DNA from: JAWWPG01 sp033850885
GTDB taxonomy: Bacteria; Actinomycetota; Actinomycetes; Propionibacteriales; Nocardioidaceae
Direction: 5' to 3'
DNA: 64,000 bases
NCBI GenBank assembly: GCA_033850885.1
Contig: JAWWPG010000009.1
Coordinates: 1 to 64,000, forward strand
This document shows, one piece after another, positions 17,772 through 26,430 of this stretch. The position numbers and the translations under genes were made by a program. Positions within the stretch are counted from its first letter, which is position 1, and the number at the start of each line of letters is the position of its first letter. The notes below the pieces were generated by a model. It saw only the letters and a list, made by a program, of their open reading frames with translations. It ran no database searches and was not told where the DNA came from.

Positions 17772-19148
17772 ATGGACGCAGCTGAACGCTTCTCCCGGAG
17801 CCAGGCGGCTGGTGAGCTGGTGGACCAGCTGGCGGAACGCGGCGTAGCGGGGGTGGTCACCACGTTCGTCGACAACTCGGGCATCACGCGCGTCAAGGCG
17901 TTCCCGCTGTCGAAGCTGCCACAGGTCGCCAGCTGGGGAGTGGGAGTCTCGACGAGCTTCGACCGCTTCCGCGCCGATGACTTCATCGCCGGCTCGGGGC
18001 ACGGTGAGGAGCCGGTGGGAGACCTGCGGATCATGCCCGACGTGCGGCGCGTGGTGCCGCTCGGCAGCCTGCCGGGGTGGGCGTGGACACCGGGGGACCG
18101 CTACCGCCAGTCCGGCAACCCACATGTGCAGTGCAGCCGCCTCCTCCTCCGGCGGCTCGTCGACATGCTTGCCGAGCGTGGCCTCTCGATGCGGGCGACC
18201 TTCGAGATCGAATGGGTCATCTCACAAGGACCTGGTGACGACTTCGTCCCGGCGGTGCAGGGACCCGGCTATGGGATGGCCCGCCTCATCGACCAGGCCG
18301 ACTACTGCCGCGATGTGGTGCAGGCCCTTCGCGAGGCGGGGGTCGACGTCGACCAGTTCCACCCGGAGTACGCGGCCGGGCAGCTCGAGGTCTCCGTGGG
18401 GGCCGAGAGCCCCGTCGACGCGGCGGACACCTCCGTGCTGGCACGGTCGACCATCCGGGCGATCGGTCACCAGCATGGGTTCCGCACCTCGTTCTCGCCC
18501 AAGGTTGCCGTCCCCGGTGTCGGGAACGGGGGGCACGTCCATCTGAGCCTGTGGCGAGAGGGTGCGAACCTGATGTCCGGCGGCTCCGGGCCTTTCGGCC
18601 TCACGCCGGAGGCGGGGGCGTTCTGCGCCGGGATCTTGTCGCGGTTGCCGGCACTGCTGGCGATCGGCGCGCCGAGCCCGGTGAGCTACCTGCGGCTGGT
18701 CCCCTCCCACTGGGCCGGCGTCTACGCGTGCTGGGGAGTCGAGAACCGGGAGGCGGCCATGCGGATGGTCACCGGTTCCATGGGGAGCCAGCTGTGGGCC
18801 GCGAACGTGGAGATCAAGTGTTTCGACCTGCTGGCCAACCCCTACCTCGTGCTGGCCGGCCTGGTGTTCGCGGGAGTCGCCGGGCTGGACGACGAGCTGA
18901 CGCTTCCCGATCCCGTCGATGTCGACCCCGCCGCACTCGACGCGGAAACCCTGGTCAGCCGCGGAATCCGCCGGCTGCCCACCTCGCTCGGTGAAGCGCT
19001 GGCCGCGTTCAAGGCCGACGACGCGCTTCGGGAGGCGTTGAGCCCCGAGCTCGCTGCCTCGATCGTCGCCATCCGCGAAAGCGACATCGAGCAGTACGCC
19101 GACAGCAGTGACGAGGAGCTCGCCGCAGCGACGCGCTGGCTGCACTAA
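17772..19148 (+). CDS. glutamine synthetase family protein (FluG-like, not GlnA)
   Basis: A 458-residue member of the glutamine synthetase fold. The catalytic domain shows FEIEWVIS, PEYAAGQLEVSVG, RTSFSPKVAVPGVGNGGHVHLSLW (ATP/ammonia loop with the GxGxHxH pattern) and RLVPSHWAGVYACWGVENREAAMRM. The N-terminal domain, GVVTTFVDNSGITRVKAFPLSKL, matches the FluG/gamma-glutamylamine synthetase group rather than GlnA, and the GlnA adenylylation loop is not evident. The start is firm: AAGGAGGG lies five bases before ATG. Probably it gamma-glutamylates an amine or aromatic/heterocyclic substrate; this is inferred from family and from the neighbouring APC permease and amidohydrolase. Confidence 0.88.
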   Translation: MDAAERFSRSQAAGELVDQLAERGVAGVVTTFVDNSGITRVKAFPLSKLPQVASWGVGVSTSFDRFRADDFIAGSGHGEEPVGDLRIMPDVRRVVPLGSLPGWAWTPGDRYRQSGNPHVQCSRLLLRRLVDMLAERGLSMRATFEIEWVISQGPGDDFVPAVQGPGYGMARLIDQADYCRDVVQALREAGVDVDQFHPEYAAGQLEVSVGAESPVDAADTSVLARSTIRAIGHQHGFRTSFSPKVAVPGVGNGGHVHLSLWREGANLMSGGSGPFGLTPEAGAFCAGILSRLPALLAIGAPSPVSYLRLVPSHWAGVYACWGVENREAAMRMVTGSMGSQLWAANVEIKCFDLLANPYLVLAGLVFAGVAGLDDELTLPDPVDVDPAALDAETLVSRGIRRLPTSLGEALAAFKADDALREALSPELAASIVAIRESDIEQYADSSDEELAAATRWLH

Positions 19149-19268
19149 CCGGTCCTTGTCAGAGCGAGCCACCGCGTGGCGAGCCCACCATGCGGAAGGT
19201 CGAGCGAGTCGGGTCGTGGCTCACTAGGGTGAGAGTGAGCGTGGAGCGCTGACGGAGAGGATGGATCG

Positions 19269-19772
19269 ATGAAGATTGGTCGACTCGCGGCACGGCTCGT
19301 CATCGGCTCGCTGTTCGTCGGGCACGGGACTCAGAAGCTGTTCGGGTGGTTCGACGGACCGGGCCTTGCCGGCACGGACGGGATGATGGAGAGCCTGAAC
19401 CTGAGGCCGGGTCGACGCAACAGCCTGGCTGCGGGCATCACCGAGACGACCGGCGGGGCGCTGCTCGCGGCCGGCCTGGCCACCCCGGTTGCCGGCGCGG
19501 GGCTGATCGGGACGATGATCACCGCGATCCGGAAGGTCCATCTACCGAACGGCCCATGGGTCGCGAAAGGCGGGTACGAGTACAACCTCGTGCTCATCGC
19601 CGCAGTGATGGCGCTGGTGGAAGAAGGTCCGGGCGACCTGTCGTTCGACCATGCCCTCGGGCTCGACGACTGGCATGGGCCGGCATGGGCCCTGGCTGCG
19701 CTCGGCGCCGGCGCCGCGACGTCGGCCATCGTCATCTCGCTCGGGCAGCAGGCCGGATCCTCCGCGTCCTGA
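19269..19772 (+). CDS. DoxX family membrane protein
   Basis: A 167-residue DoxX-family protein with four predicted membrane helices. Seen: RLAARLVIGSLFVGHGTQKLFGWF at the N-terminus, the Gly-rich LAAGITETTGGALLAAGL, and GYEYNLVLIAAVMALVEEGPGDLSFDHALGL, the typical C-terminal pattern of this family. GAGAGGATGG precedes ATG by a few bases. Such proteins are linked to quinone- or thiol-related membrane redox functions, but the role is not established. It sits between the glutamine synthetase-like gene and an NCS1 permease. A distant second DoxX member is at 52312. Confidence 0.88.
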   Translation: MKIGRLAARLVIGSLFVGHGTQKLFGWFDGPGLAGTDGMMESLNLRPGRRNSLAAGITETTGGALLAAGLATPVAGAGLIGTMITAIRKVHLPNGPWVAKGGYEYNLVLIAAVMALVEEGPGDLSFDHALGLDDWHGPAWALAALGAGAATSAIVISLGQQAGSSAS

Positions 19773-19793
19773 CTGGAGGAAGGAGGCGCAGAA

Positions 19794-21254
19794 ATGGCGG
19801 CCAGTGAGGCGGTGACCACCGCCGGCGGAACGACCCGGGTCGAGCTCAACGGCATCAACGTCATCTCGGAGGATGAGCGCAAGGGCTCACCGAGTGACCT
19901 CTTCTGGCCGTGGTTCGCGGCCAACGTTTCCGTGCTTGCGGTGTCCTACGGGTCGTTCGTGCTGGGCTTCGGCGTCTCCTTCTGGCAGGGCGTCATCTTC
20001 GGCACGATCGGAATCGTCTTCTCGTTCCTGCTCTGCGGCGTCATCGCACTGGCGGGGAAGCGGGCATCGGTGCCCACGTTGGTCGTCAGCCGGGCCGTCT
20101 TCGGGGTCAACGGCAACAAGCTGCCGACGGCCGTGTCCTGGCTGCTGACCGTCGGGTGGGAGACCGCCCTGACTGCACTCGCGACACTCGCCACCGCGAC
20201 CGTCTTTCATGAGCTCGGCTGGGGAGGCGGCGACGGGACGAAGGTCGCCGCGCTCGTCGTGGTGGCGGTGCTCATCGTCGGTGCGGGCGTCATCGGCTTC
20301 GACGTGATCATGCGGATGCAGGCTGTCATCACCGTCGTGACGGCCGTGCTCACCGTCTTCTACATCGCGCTGGTCTGGGACAAGATCAGCTGGCACACCG
20401 TCAGCAGCATTCCGTCCGGGTCCGCGCAGCAGGTGATCGGGGGGACGATCTTCGTCGTCACGGCCTTCGGCCTCGGGTGGGTCAACGTCGCGGCGGACTA
20501 CTCCCGATACCTGCCGAGGAACGCCTCCAGCGGCGGCGTGGTGGGCTGGACGACGGTTGGTGCCGCGCTGGCTCCGGTGCTGCTCCTCGTCTTCGGGTTG
20601 CTTCTCGCCGGCTCGTCCCCGGCGCTGAGCTCGAAGATCGGCCTCGACCCGATCGGGGCTCTCACCACGATCCTGCCCACCTGGTTCCTGGTTCCGTTCG
20701 CGATCGTCGCGGTGCTCGGGCTCGTCGGGGGTGCCGTCCTCGACATCTACTCCTCCGGCCTCGCCCTGCTGACCCTGGGCGTCCCCATCCCACGCTGGAG
20801 CGCCGCACTTGTCGATGGTGTGGTGATGATCGTCGGGACGATCTACATCGTCTTCTACTCGAGCAGCTTCCTCACCGTGTTCGAGGGCTTCCTGTTCACG
20901 CTCGGTGTCCCCATCGGCGCGTGGTGCGGGATATTCCTCGCCGACCTGCTGGTCCGTCGCCGCGACTATGTCGAGGCGGACTTCTACGACCCGCGGGGTC
21001 GGTACGGCTCCGTGAACCTCGGCCCGGTCCTGGTGATGTGTCTCGCGACGGCGATCGGATGGGGTCTGGTGACGAACACGAACGCGAGCTGGCTCGACTG
21101 GCAGGGCTATCTCCTCGGTCCCGTCGGCCTGGGCGGGAGGTCGGGGTCCTGGGCGTACGCGAACCTCGGGGTCATGGTGGCGTTGGGCCTCGGGTTCGTT
21201 GGCCAGCTCGTCGTGGGCTCCCAGGCGGTTCGCCGGCAGGAGCAGCGTGCGTGA
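19794..21254 (+). CDS. NCS1 family cytosine/purine permease
   Basis: A 486-residue NCS1 transporter, closer to the CodB-like branch than the copy at 1594. About twelve hydrophobic segments are seen with FWPWFAANVSVLAVSYGSFVLG near helix 1, KRASVPTLVVSRAVFGVNGNKLPTA and NVAADYSRYLPRNASS in the loop after helix 6, all typical of cytosine/purine carriers. GGAGGAAGGAGG lies upstream of ATG 19794. The stop overlaps the GTG of the isochorismatase-like gene by four bases, so the transporter belongs to a four-gene operon of nucleoside- or amide-processing enzymes. Substrate not assigned. Confidence 0.9.
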   Translation: MAASEAVTTAGGTTRVELNGINVISEDERKGSPSDLFWPWFAANVSVLAVSYGSFVLGFGVSFWQGVIFGTIGIVFSFLLCGVIALAGKRASVPTLVVSRAVFGVNGNKLPTAVSWLLTVGWETALTALATLATATVFHELGWGGGDGTKVAALVVVAVLIVGAGVIGFDVIMRMQAVITVVTAVLTVFYIALVWDKISWHTVSSIPSGSAQQVIGGTIFVVTAFGLGWVNVAADYSRYLPRNASSGGVVGWTTVGAALAPVLLLVFGLLLAGSSPALSSKIGLDPIGALTTILPTWFLVPFAIVAVLGLVGGAVLDIYSSGLALLTLGVPIPRWSAALVDGVVMIVGTIYIVFYSSSFLTVFEGFLFTLGVPIGAWCGIFLADLLVRRRDYVEADFYDPRGRYGSVNLGPVLVMCLATAIGWGLVTNTNASWLDWQGYLLGPVGLGGRSGSWAYANLGVMVALGLGFVGQLVVGSQAVRRQEQRA

Positions 21255-21841
21255 CAGAGGCAGCCGCCGGCCGGACCAGTCGTGAAGCCTGGCTCGTCGT
21301 CATCGACATGCAGAGGGTGTTCGCGGACCCGGAGAGCCCGTGGGCAACGCCAGGGTTCAGCGACGTGCTCGCCAACAACCGGGCACTCATCGAGGCGTTC
21401 GGAGACCGGGTGGTCTTCACCCGCTTCGTGTCACCGCCGTCAGTCGAAGGCGCCTGGGTCGACTACTACCGGCAGTGGCCGTTCGCCCTCGTCGCCGCAG
21501 ACGACCCGATCTACGACCTCGTCGAGTCGCTTCCCCATGCCGGCCACCCGGTCGTCAGCCGACCGACATTCGGCAAGTACGACGAAGTGCCCGGCAGTAT
21601 CAGTGACCTGACGGACCACGCGCCCACACTGGTGCTGACCGGGGTCTCGACCGACTGCTGCGTGCTGTCCACCGCGTTGGCGGCCGCCGACGCCGGCGTA
21701 CATGTGGAGGTCGTGGCCGACGCCTGCGCGGGACTCGGCCCGGAGGACCATCAGCGGGCGCTGGCTGCGATGAGCCTCTACGCACCGCTGATCTCGGTGA
21801 CCTCGACAGCAGACGTGCTCGGTGAGCAGATCTCAGCCTGA
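21251..21841 (+). CDS. isochorismatase family cysteine hydrolase
   Basis: A 196-residue cysteine hydrolase of the isochorismatase/nicotinamidase superfamily. The triad is visible: Asp in WLVVIDMQRVF (about residue 18), Lys in RPTFGKYDEVPG and the nucleophile Cys in VSTDCCVLSTALAAADAG preceded by the cis-peptide region VLTGVSTDC. The catalytic Cys favours amide or N-carbamoyl hydrolysis rather than isochorismate cleavage. GTG start overlaps the permease stop; the end overlaps the following start by 20 bases. The longer open frame upstream is only a shadow of the permease. Likely an amidohydrolase for an imported nitrogen heterocycle product (inference). Confidence 0.88.
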   Translation: MTEAAAGRTSREAWLVVIDMQRVFADPESPWATPGFSDVLANNRALIEAFGDRVVFTRFVSPPSVEGAWVDYYRQWPFALVAADDPIYDLVESLPHAGHPVVSRPTFGKYDEVPGSISDLTDHAPTLVLTGVSTDCCVLSTALAAADAGVHVEVVADACAGLGPEDHQRALAAMSLYAPLISVTSTADVLGEQISA

Positions 21842-22823
21842 CGTCTTCGACCGGGCGGGCGGATCCCTGTGGGGGTTGGCGATCGGAGACGCGCTGGGAA
21901 TGCCCACGCAGATGCTGTCCCGCCGTACGATCGTCGAGACGTTCGGGGAGATCCAGCGATTCGAGGCGCCTCGCCAGGACCACCCTGTCGCGTCGGGTCT
22001 TCCGCCGGGCACGGTGACCGACGACACCGAGCAGGCGGTGCTGCTCGGCCGGCTGCTGGGCCCAGACGCCCACCTCGACCAGCTCTCTTGGGAGCGCGCT
22101 CTACTCGACTGGGAGGAGCGGATGCGCGCTCGGGGGTCGCTCGACCTGCTCGGACCGTCGACCACGGCAGCCCTGCATGCACGCCGATCGGGTACGCCGG
22201 CAGACCAGGCCGGGGTCGGGGGGACCACCAACGGGGCGGCCATGCGGATCTGCCCAGTCGGGATCGCCGTGGACTCAACAGATCTGGGCCGGCTGGTGGA
22301 CAGAGTCGTCGAGGCGAGCATGCTCACCCACAACACGTCATTGGCGCTGGCCGGCGCCGCCGCGGTCGCTGCTGCCGTGAGCGCCTGCCTCGACGGCGCT
22401 ACGGTCCCGGAGGCCGTCGGTCTCGCCGTACGCGCGGCTGAGCTCGGCGCGGTCAGAGGACGCTGGGTCGCAGGCGCCAGCGTCGCGCGGCGGATCGAGT
22501 GGGCTGCCGACCATGGCCGATGGACGTCCGCCCGTAACCTGCCGGACCTCGTCGCCGACCTGGTGGGGACGAGCCTTGCCAGCCAAGAATCCGTGCCGGC
22601 GGCCTTCGCGATTTTGGCGGCCTTCCCGAAAGACCCGTGGAAGGTAGTGTGCACGGCGGCGTCGGTCGGGGGCGACTGTGACACGATCGCCGCGATGGCA
22701 GGGGCCATGGCGGGAGCGGCCCTCGGGGTGGGAGGGTTCCCCGACGACGCGGTGCAGACAGTCCGCGAGGTCAACCACCTCGACCTCGACGAGCTGGCCG
22801 GCGACCTGTTGGCCCTGCGGTGA
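21822..22823 (+). CDS. ADP-ribosylglycohydrolase (DraG-like) family protein
   Basis: A 333-residue all-alpha ADP-ribosylglycohydrolase fold protein with a binuclear magnesium site. Seen: GLAIGDALGMPTQM near residue 16, the first metal motif GTVTDDTEQAVLLGRLL near residue 65, TNGAAMRICPVGIA, HNTSLALAGAAAVAAAVSA and the second metal motif VGGDCDTIAAMAGAMAGAALG near residue 285. Family members cleave N-glycosidic bonds to ribose. There is no ADP-ribosyltransferase next to it; instead it lies between an isochorismatase-like hydrolase and a PfkB kinase, so a catabolic nucleoside-type substrate is more likely than reversal of protein ADP-ribosylation. GTG start overlaps the preceding gene by 20 bases. 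Confidence 0.88.
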   Translation: MSRSQPDVFDRAGGSLWGLAIGDALGMPTQMLSRRTIVETFGEIQRFEAPRQDHPVASGLPPGTVTDDTEQAVLLGRLLGPDAHLDQLSWERALLDWEERMRARGSLDLLGPSTTAALHARRSGTPADQAGVGGTTNGAAMRICPVGIAVDSTDLGRLVDRVVEASMLTHNTSLALAGAAAVAAAVSACLDGATVPEAVGLAVRAAELGAVRGRWVAGASVARRIEWAADHGRWTSARNLPDLVADLVGTSLASQESVPAAFAILAAFPKDPWKVVCTAASVGGDCDTIAAMAGAMAGAALGVGGFPDDAVQTVREVNHLDLDELAGDLLALR

Positions 22824-22830
22824 CCACGAC

Positions 22831-23739
22831 ATGTCCTTGAGTCTGGATCCGGCCGACACGCGTCCGCGCAGGCTGCTCCTCATGGGCAACATCCCGGTGG
22901 ACATGGTGATGCGCGTGCCTGCGCTGCCCGAGAGAGGCGACGACCTGCTGGCGGAGTCGGCGGCGATGCGGCCAGGCGGTGGATTCACGGTCCTGGCTGC
23001 TGCCGCGCAGGCAGGGCTGGCGGGCTGCTACGCCGGGACGCATGGCGACGGGGTGCTCGGGGGCCTCGTACGCGCAGCACTCGCGGAGATCGAATGCGCA
23101 GTGCTGCAACCGCCGACCCGCGGTCGCGACACGGGCTTCGTGCTCGCGCTGGTGGACGCTGCCGGGGAGCGGACCTTCGTCAGCGCGCCGGACGCGGTCG
23201 TGCCCTATCCGGCGGACCTGCTGGCGGGTCTCCACCCGACACCGGCCGACCTGGTCTACGTGAGCGGCTACAGCCTCGGTCTCGGGGAGGCGAGTGCGCC
23301 ACTGGCGACCTGGGTGGGCCGGGTCGCGGAGGACCGGCTGGTGTTCTGCGACCTCGGACCCCGTACCTCCTCGGCCCGGTCCGAGATCCTGTGGCCGGTC
23401 CTGCGGCGCGTCGACTGGCTCAGTTGCAACATGCGCGAGGCGGCGCTGCTCACGAGATCCGGCGAGGCAAGCCAGATACTCCGGGAGCTCCGCCGGTGTG
23501 CGCCTGGCGCGGGGTTGCTGGTGAGGACGGGGGCGGCCGGGTGCTGGCTGGCGATGCCGGGCGGCCTTCCGAAGCTGTTCCCTGCGCCCACCGTGGGTCG
23601 GGTGGTCGACACCAACGGCGCGGGCGACACCCATTCGGGCTCGTTCCTGGCGGCCATCGCCGGCGGCAAGGACCCGGGAAAGGCGGTCCGGATGGCCAAC
23701 CTGGCGGCGGCCCGTCGAGTTGCGCGCGCGGCGACCTAG
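22831..23739 (+). CDS. PfkB family carbohydrate kinase
   Basis: A 302-residue ribokinase/PfkB-type kinase. It has the N-terminal substrate-binding strand MGNIPVDMVMRVPALPERGDDL, the Gly-rich RPGGGFTVLAAAAQAGLAG, and the C-terminal anion-hole and catalytic base motif DTNGAGDTHSGSFLAAIAGG with the catalytic Asp in GAGD. ATG 22831 gives the expected N-terminus; the frame opens earlier, inside the preceding gene. It probably phosphorylates ribose or a nucleoside released by the upstream glycohydrolase. The stop overlaps the stop of the convergent sigma factor gene by four bases, leaving no room for a separate terminator. Confidence 0.9.
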   Translation: MSLSLDPADTRPRRLLLMGNIPVDMVMRVPALPERGDDLLAESAAMRPGGGFTVLAAAAQAGLAGCYAGTHGDGVLGGLVRAALAEIECAVLQPPTRGRDTGFVLALVDAAGERTFVSAPDAVVPYPADLLAGLHPTPADLVYVSGYSLGLGEASAPLATWVGRVAEDRLVFCDLGPRTSSARSEILWPVLRRVDWLSCNMREAALLTRSGEASQILRELRRCAPGAGLLVRTGAAGCWLAMPGGLPKLFPAPTVGRVVDTNGAGDTHSGSFLAAIAGGKDPGKAVRMANLAAARRVARAAT

Positions 23740-24659
23740 TCGGCGAGCAGGTCGAGCCGGAGCCGCTCGAGCGTGCTACCCAGGATCCGGGACACGTGCA
23801 TCTGCGAGAGCCCGATGAGCTCGCCGATCTGGCGCTGGGTCAGCTCGTCGAAGAACCGGAGCTCGAGGATCCTGCGTTCTCTCGCGGGCAGCCCGCGAAG
23901 GAGCAGGACGAGCGACTGATGGTCGTCCACGAGGTCGAGCGCCGGGTCCTGGCGGCCGAGACGTTCAGCCAGCCTGGCGGTAGGAACCCCGCCTCGCTCC
24001 TCGTCGAGAGACACCGGGTTCCACGACATCGTCGCCTCCAGGGCCTCCATAACGAGAGCGACGGGCTCATCCAGGAAGGCCGCCAGCTCCGCGGGAGTCG
24101 GAGCCTCGCTGAGGTCCTGCGTCAGCTGCTCGGTGGCGGACCGGACTCGCAGATGGAGCTCCTGTAGTCGCCGGGGGATCTTGACGCGCCAGCACGTGTC
24201 GCGGAAGAACCGTCGCACCTCGCCGAGGATCGTGGGAACGGCGAACGCCCTGAACTCACATCCCAGGCTGGGGTCGAAGCGGTCGACCGCTTTGACGAGG
24301 CCCATCCTGGCCACCTGCGACACGTCCTCGACCAGCTCGCCCCAGCGGCCGTAGCGGTGCGCGAGGTGGTCGGCCAGTCCCAGGTGCAGAGTGACCAGCT
24401 CGTCGCGGACCTCCCGATAGCGAGGGTGCCACTCATCGAGGGTGCCCAGCTCGTCGAACAACGCCCGCACGTGCTCGTCGGGGTCCGGCAGCGGCGGGGC
24501 CGCGCCCGAGTCGGGCCGAACGACCGACAGGGCGGGTCGCGTCGGTCGACGTACCCGTGCAGGAGCAGGGCCGACCGCCGTGGCCAGCTCCTCTTGAAGG
24601 GGCAGACCGGACTGGATCAGCGACATGGCCGACCACCACGCCGTCCCAGCACGAGACAC
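23736..24659 (-). CDS. RNA polymerase sigma factor, SigB/SigF-like group
   Basis: A 307-residue group 3 sigma-70 factor. Region 2 is RYGRWGELVEDVSQVARMGLVKAVDRFDPSLGCEF-like (about residues 102-136), region 3 contains WRVKIPRRLQELHLRVR, and region 4 ends with LELRFFDELTQRQIGELIGLSQMHVSRILGSTLERLR, the helix-turn-helix that reads the -35 element. This resembles general-stress or sporulation-type SigB/F/G. About 75 residues of Pro/Ala-rich sequence precede region 2. Start choice is weak: GTG 24659 or ATG 24626, neither with a clear ribosome site. No anti-sigma or anti-anti-sigma gene is adjacent. It ends tail-to-tail with the PfkB gene. Confidence 0.9.
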   Translation of the reverse strand: MSRAGTAWWSAMSLIQSGLPLQEELATAVGPAPARVRRPTRPALSVVRPDSGAAPPLPDPDEHVRALFDELGTLDEWHPRYREVRDELVTLHLGLADHLAHRYGRWGELVEDVSQVARMGLVKAVDRFDPSLGCEFRAFAVPTILGEVRRFFRDTCWRVKIPRRLQELHLRVRSATEQLTQDLSEAPTPAELAAFLDEPVALVMEALEATMSWNPVSLDEERGGVPTARLAERLGRQDPALDLVDDHQSLVLLLRGLPARERRILELRFFDELTQRQIGELIGLSQMHVSRILGSTLERLRLDLLAD

Positions 24660-24950
24660 CAGTGGCCGGACGGGGATCTGAGTGGCTGAGTCGGCGTGAT
24701 CGCCATCGCCATCGCCTTCTGTGTCCGGGGGCTAGGGGCACATGCGCGGCTGTTGACTCAACCAGGCGCCCACCCTAGTAGGCATTCCCGCCAGACACAA
24801 GGGTCCGACCACGCATGCTGCGCAGATCGGACATCCACCTGTGGCCGCCGGTGGCACCCGGGGGCGACCGGGCGTGCACCATGTCGGGTATGGATGCGGG
24901 TTCCGGGTACAGCGCAGGAGGGCAGGTCTGTGACATGAGGAGTGACGGCG

Positions 24951-26417
24951 ATGACACCTGACCGGTCGCCCGCGCGCCGGCGCGAAGCGGACCGCCTCGA
25001 CGAGTACCGGCGCAGGCGTGACCCGAAGCAGACGCCGGAGCCCGTCCCGGCAGCCGGCCCGCTCCCGACCGGCAACGACGACACGTTCGTCATTCAGGAG
25101 CATCATGCGACCGCGCTGCACTGGGACTTCCGCCTGGAGCGCGACGGGGTTCTCGTCTCGTGGGCCGTCCCGAAGGGGCTACCGACGGATCGCAAGACCA
25201 ACCACCTTGCGGTCCACACCGAGGACCACCCTCTCGACTACGCCGCCTTCGAGGGAGCGATCCCGGCCGGGGAGTACGGCGGCGGGAAGGTCAGGCTGTG
25301 GGACCGCGGCACCTATGAGACGCAGGAGTGGACCGCCGACAAGGTCAAGGTGACCCTGCACGGCTCGAGGGCCCAAGGAAAGTACGTGCTCTTCCATACC
25401 GACGGCAAGAACTGGATGATCCACCGCATGGACGATGCTCCTGCGGGATGGTCACCGATGCCGGCCCGGATCGCTCCGATGCTGGCCACGCCGAGCAAGC
25501 AGGCCCCGACCGGTGACGGCTGGGCGTACGAGATGAAGTGGGACGGCATCCGCGTCGTCGCGTACGTCGACGGCGGCCGGATCACCCTGCGCACGCGCAG
25601 CGACAAGGATGTCACCGGCACCTACCCGGAGCTCCGCCGGCTCGGCGAGGACCTGGGCGCGACGCAGACGATCTTGGACGGCGAGGTCGTCGCGTTCGAC
25701 GAGTCCGGCAAGCCCAGCTTCGGACGGCTGCAGCAACGGATGGGTATCACGAACGCATCCCAGGCCCGGCGGCTCGCTTCGACGCAGCCCGTGGTCTACA
25801 TCATCTTCGACGTCATGCACCTCGACGGTCGGTCGACCCTGGAGCTGCCGTACACCGAACGTCGCGAGATCCTGGAGGGCCTCGGGCTCGCCGGCCCGAC
25901 CTGGCAGACGCCACCGGCACTTGACGGAGACGGGGAGGACCTGCTGCTCGCCACGCGCGAGCAGGGGCTCGAGGGCATCCTGGCGAAGCGGCGGAACAGC
26001 ACCTACCAACCGGGTGTCCGGTCGAAGAGCTGGCTCAAGGTCAAGAACGAGCGGATGCAGGAGGTGGTCCTCGGCGGCTGGCGCCCGGGCGAGGGCCGGC
26101 GCGCGGACACGATCGGCGCACTCCTGATGGGCATCCCCGATGCCGACGGGCTCCGGTACGTCGGCAGGGTCGGCACCGGCTTCGACGCGGCCATGCTGAC
26201 GGACCTGAAGCGTCGCCTCGAGCGACTCGCACGCAAGACGAGCCCGTTCATCGACGTACCGCGCAAGGATGCCAAGCACGCGCGTTGGTGCTCGCCCACC
26301 CTTGTCGGGGAGGTCGCCTACAGCGAGCAGACATCTGACGGCCGGCTGCGCCACCCCTCCTGGCGGGGTCTACGACCCGACAAGAGCCCGCTCGACGTGC
26401 GGATGGAGTCGGGGTGA
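24951..26417 (+). CDS. ATP-dependent DNA ligase with 3'-phosphoesterase domain (LigD-like, no polymerase domain)
   Basis: A 488-residue two-domain repair enzyme. Residues about 40-155 are the LigD-type 3'-phosphoesterase, with FVIQEHHATALHWDFRLE and its metal-binding His/Asp residues, then EYGGGKVRLWDRGTYE. Residues about 180-480 are an ATP-dependent ligase: nucleotidyl motif YEMKWDGIR with the adenylated Lys, LDGEVVAFD (motif III), GILAKRRNSTYQPGVRSKSWLKVK (motifs IV-V) and an OB domain. The polymerase domain of full LigD is absent and no ku gene is near. ATG 24951 is preferred to GTG 24942 because TGAGGAG sits eight bases upstream. Role in end joining or gap repair is inferred from the family. 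Confidence 0.93.
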   Translation: MTPDRSPARRREADRLDEYRRRRDPKQTPEPVPAAGPLPTGNDDTFVIQEHHATALHWDFRLERDGVLVSWAVPKGLPTDRKTNHLAVHTEDHPLDYAAFEGAIPAGEYGGGKVRLWDRGTYETQEWTADKVKVTLHGSRAQGKYVLFHTDGKNWMIHRMDDAPAGWSPMPARIAPMLATPSKQAPTGDGWAYEMKWDGIRVVAYVDGGRITLRTRSDKDVTGTYPELRRLGEDLGATQTILDGEVVAFDESGKPSFGRLQQRMGITNASQARRLASTQPVVYIIFDVMHLDGRSTLELPYTERREILEGLGLAGPTWQTPPALDGDGEDLLLATREQGLEGILAKRRNSTYQPGVRSKSWLKVKNERMQEVVLGGWRPGEGRRADTIGALLMGIPDADGLRYVGRVGTGFDAAMLTDLKRRLERLARKTSPFIDVPRKDAKHARWCSPTLVGEVAYSEQTSDGRLRHPSWRGLRPDKSPLDVRMESG

Positions 26418-26430
26418 CGAACCGGAGACG

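Noticed and set aside
24660..24950. Small frames between the sigma factor and ligase genes
   Set aside because: None has a ribosome site or protein-like sequence; the stretch is best read as the divergent upstream region of the two genes.
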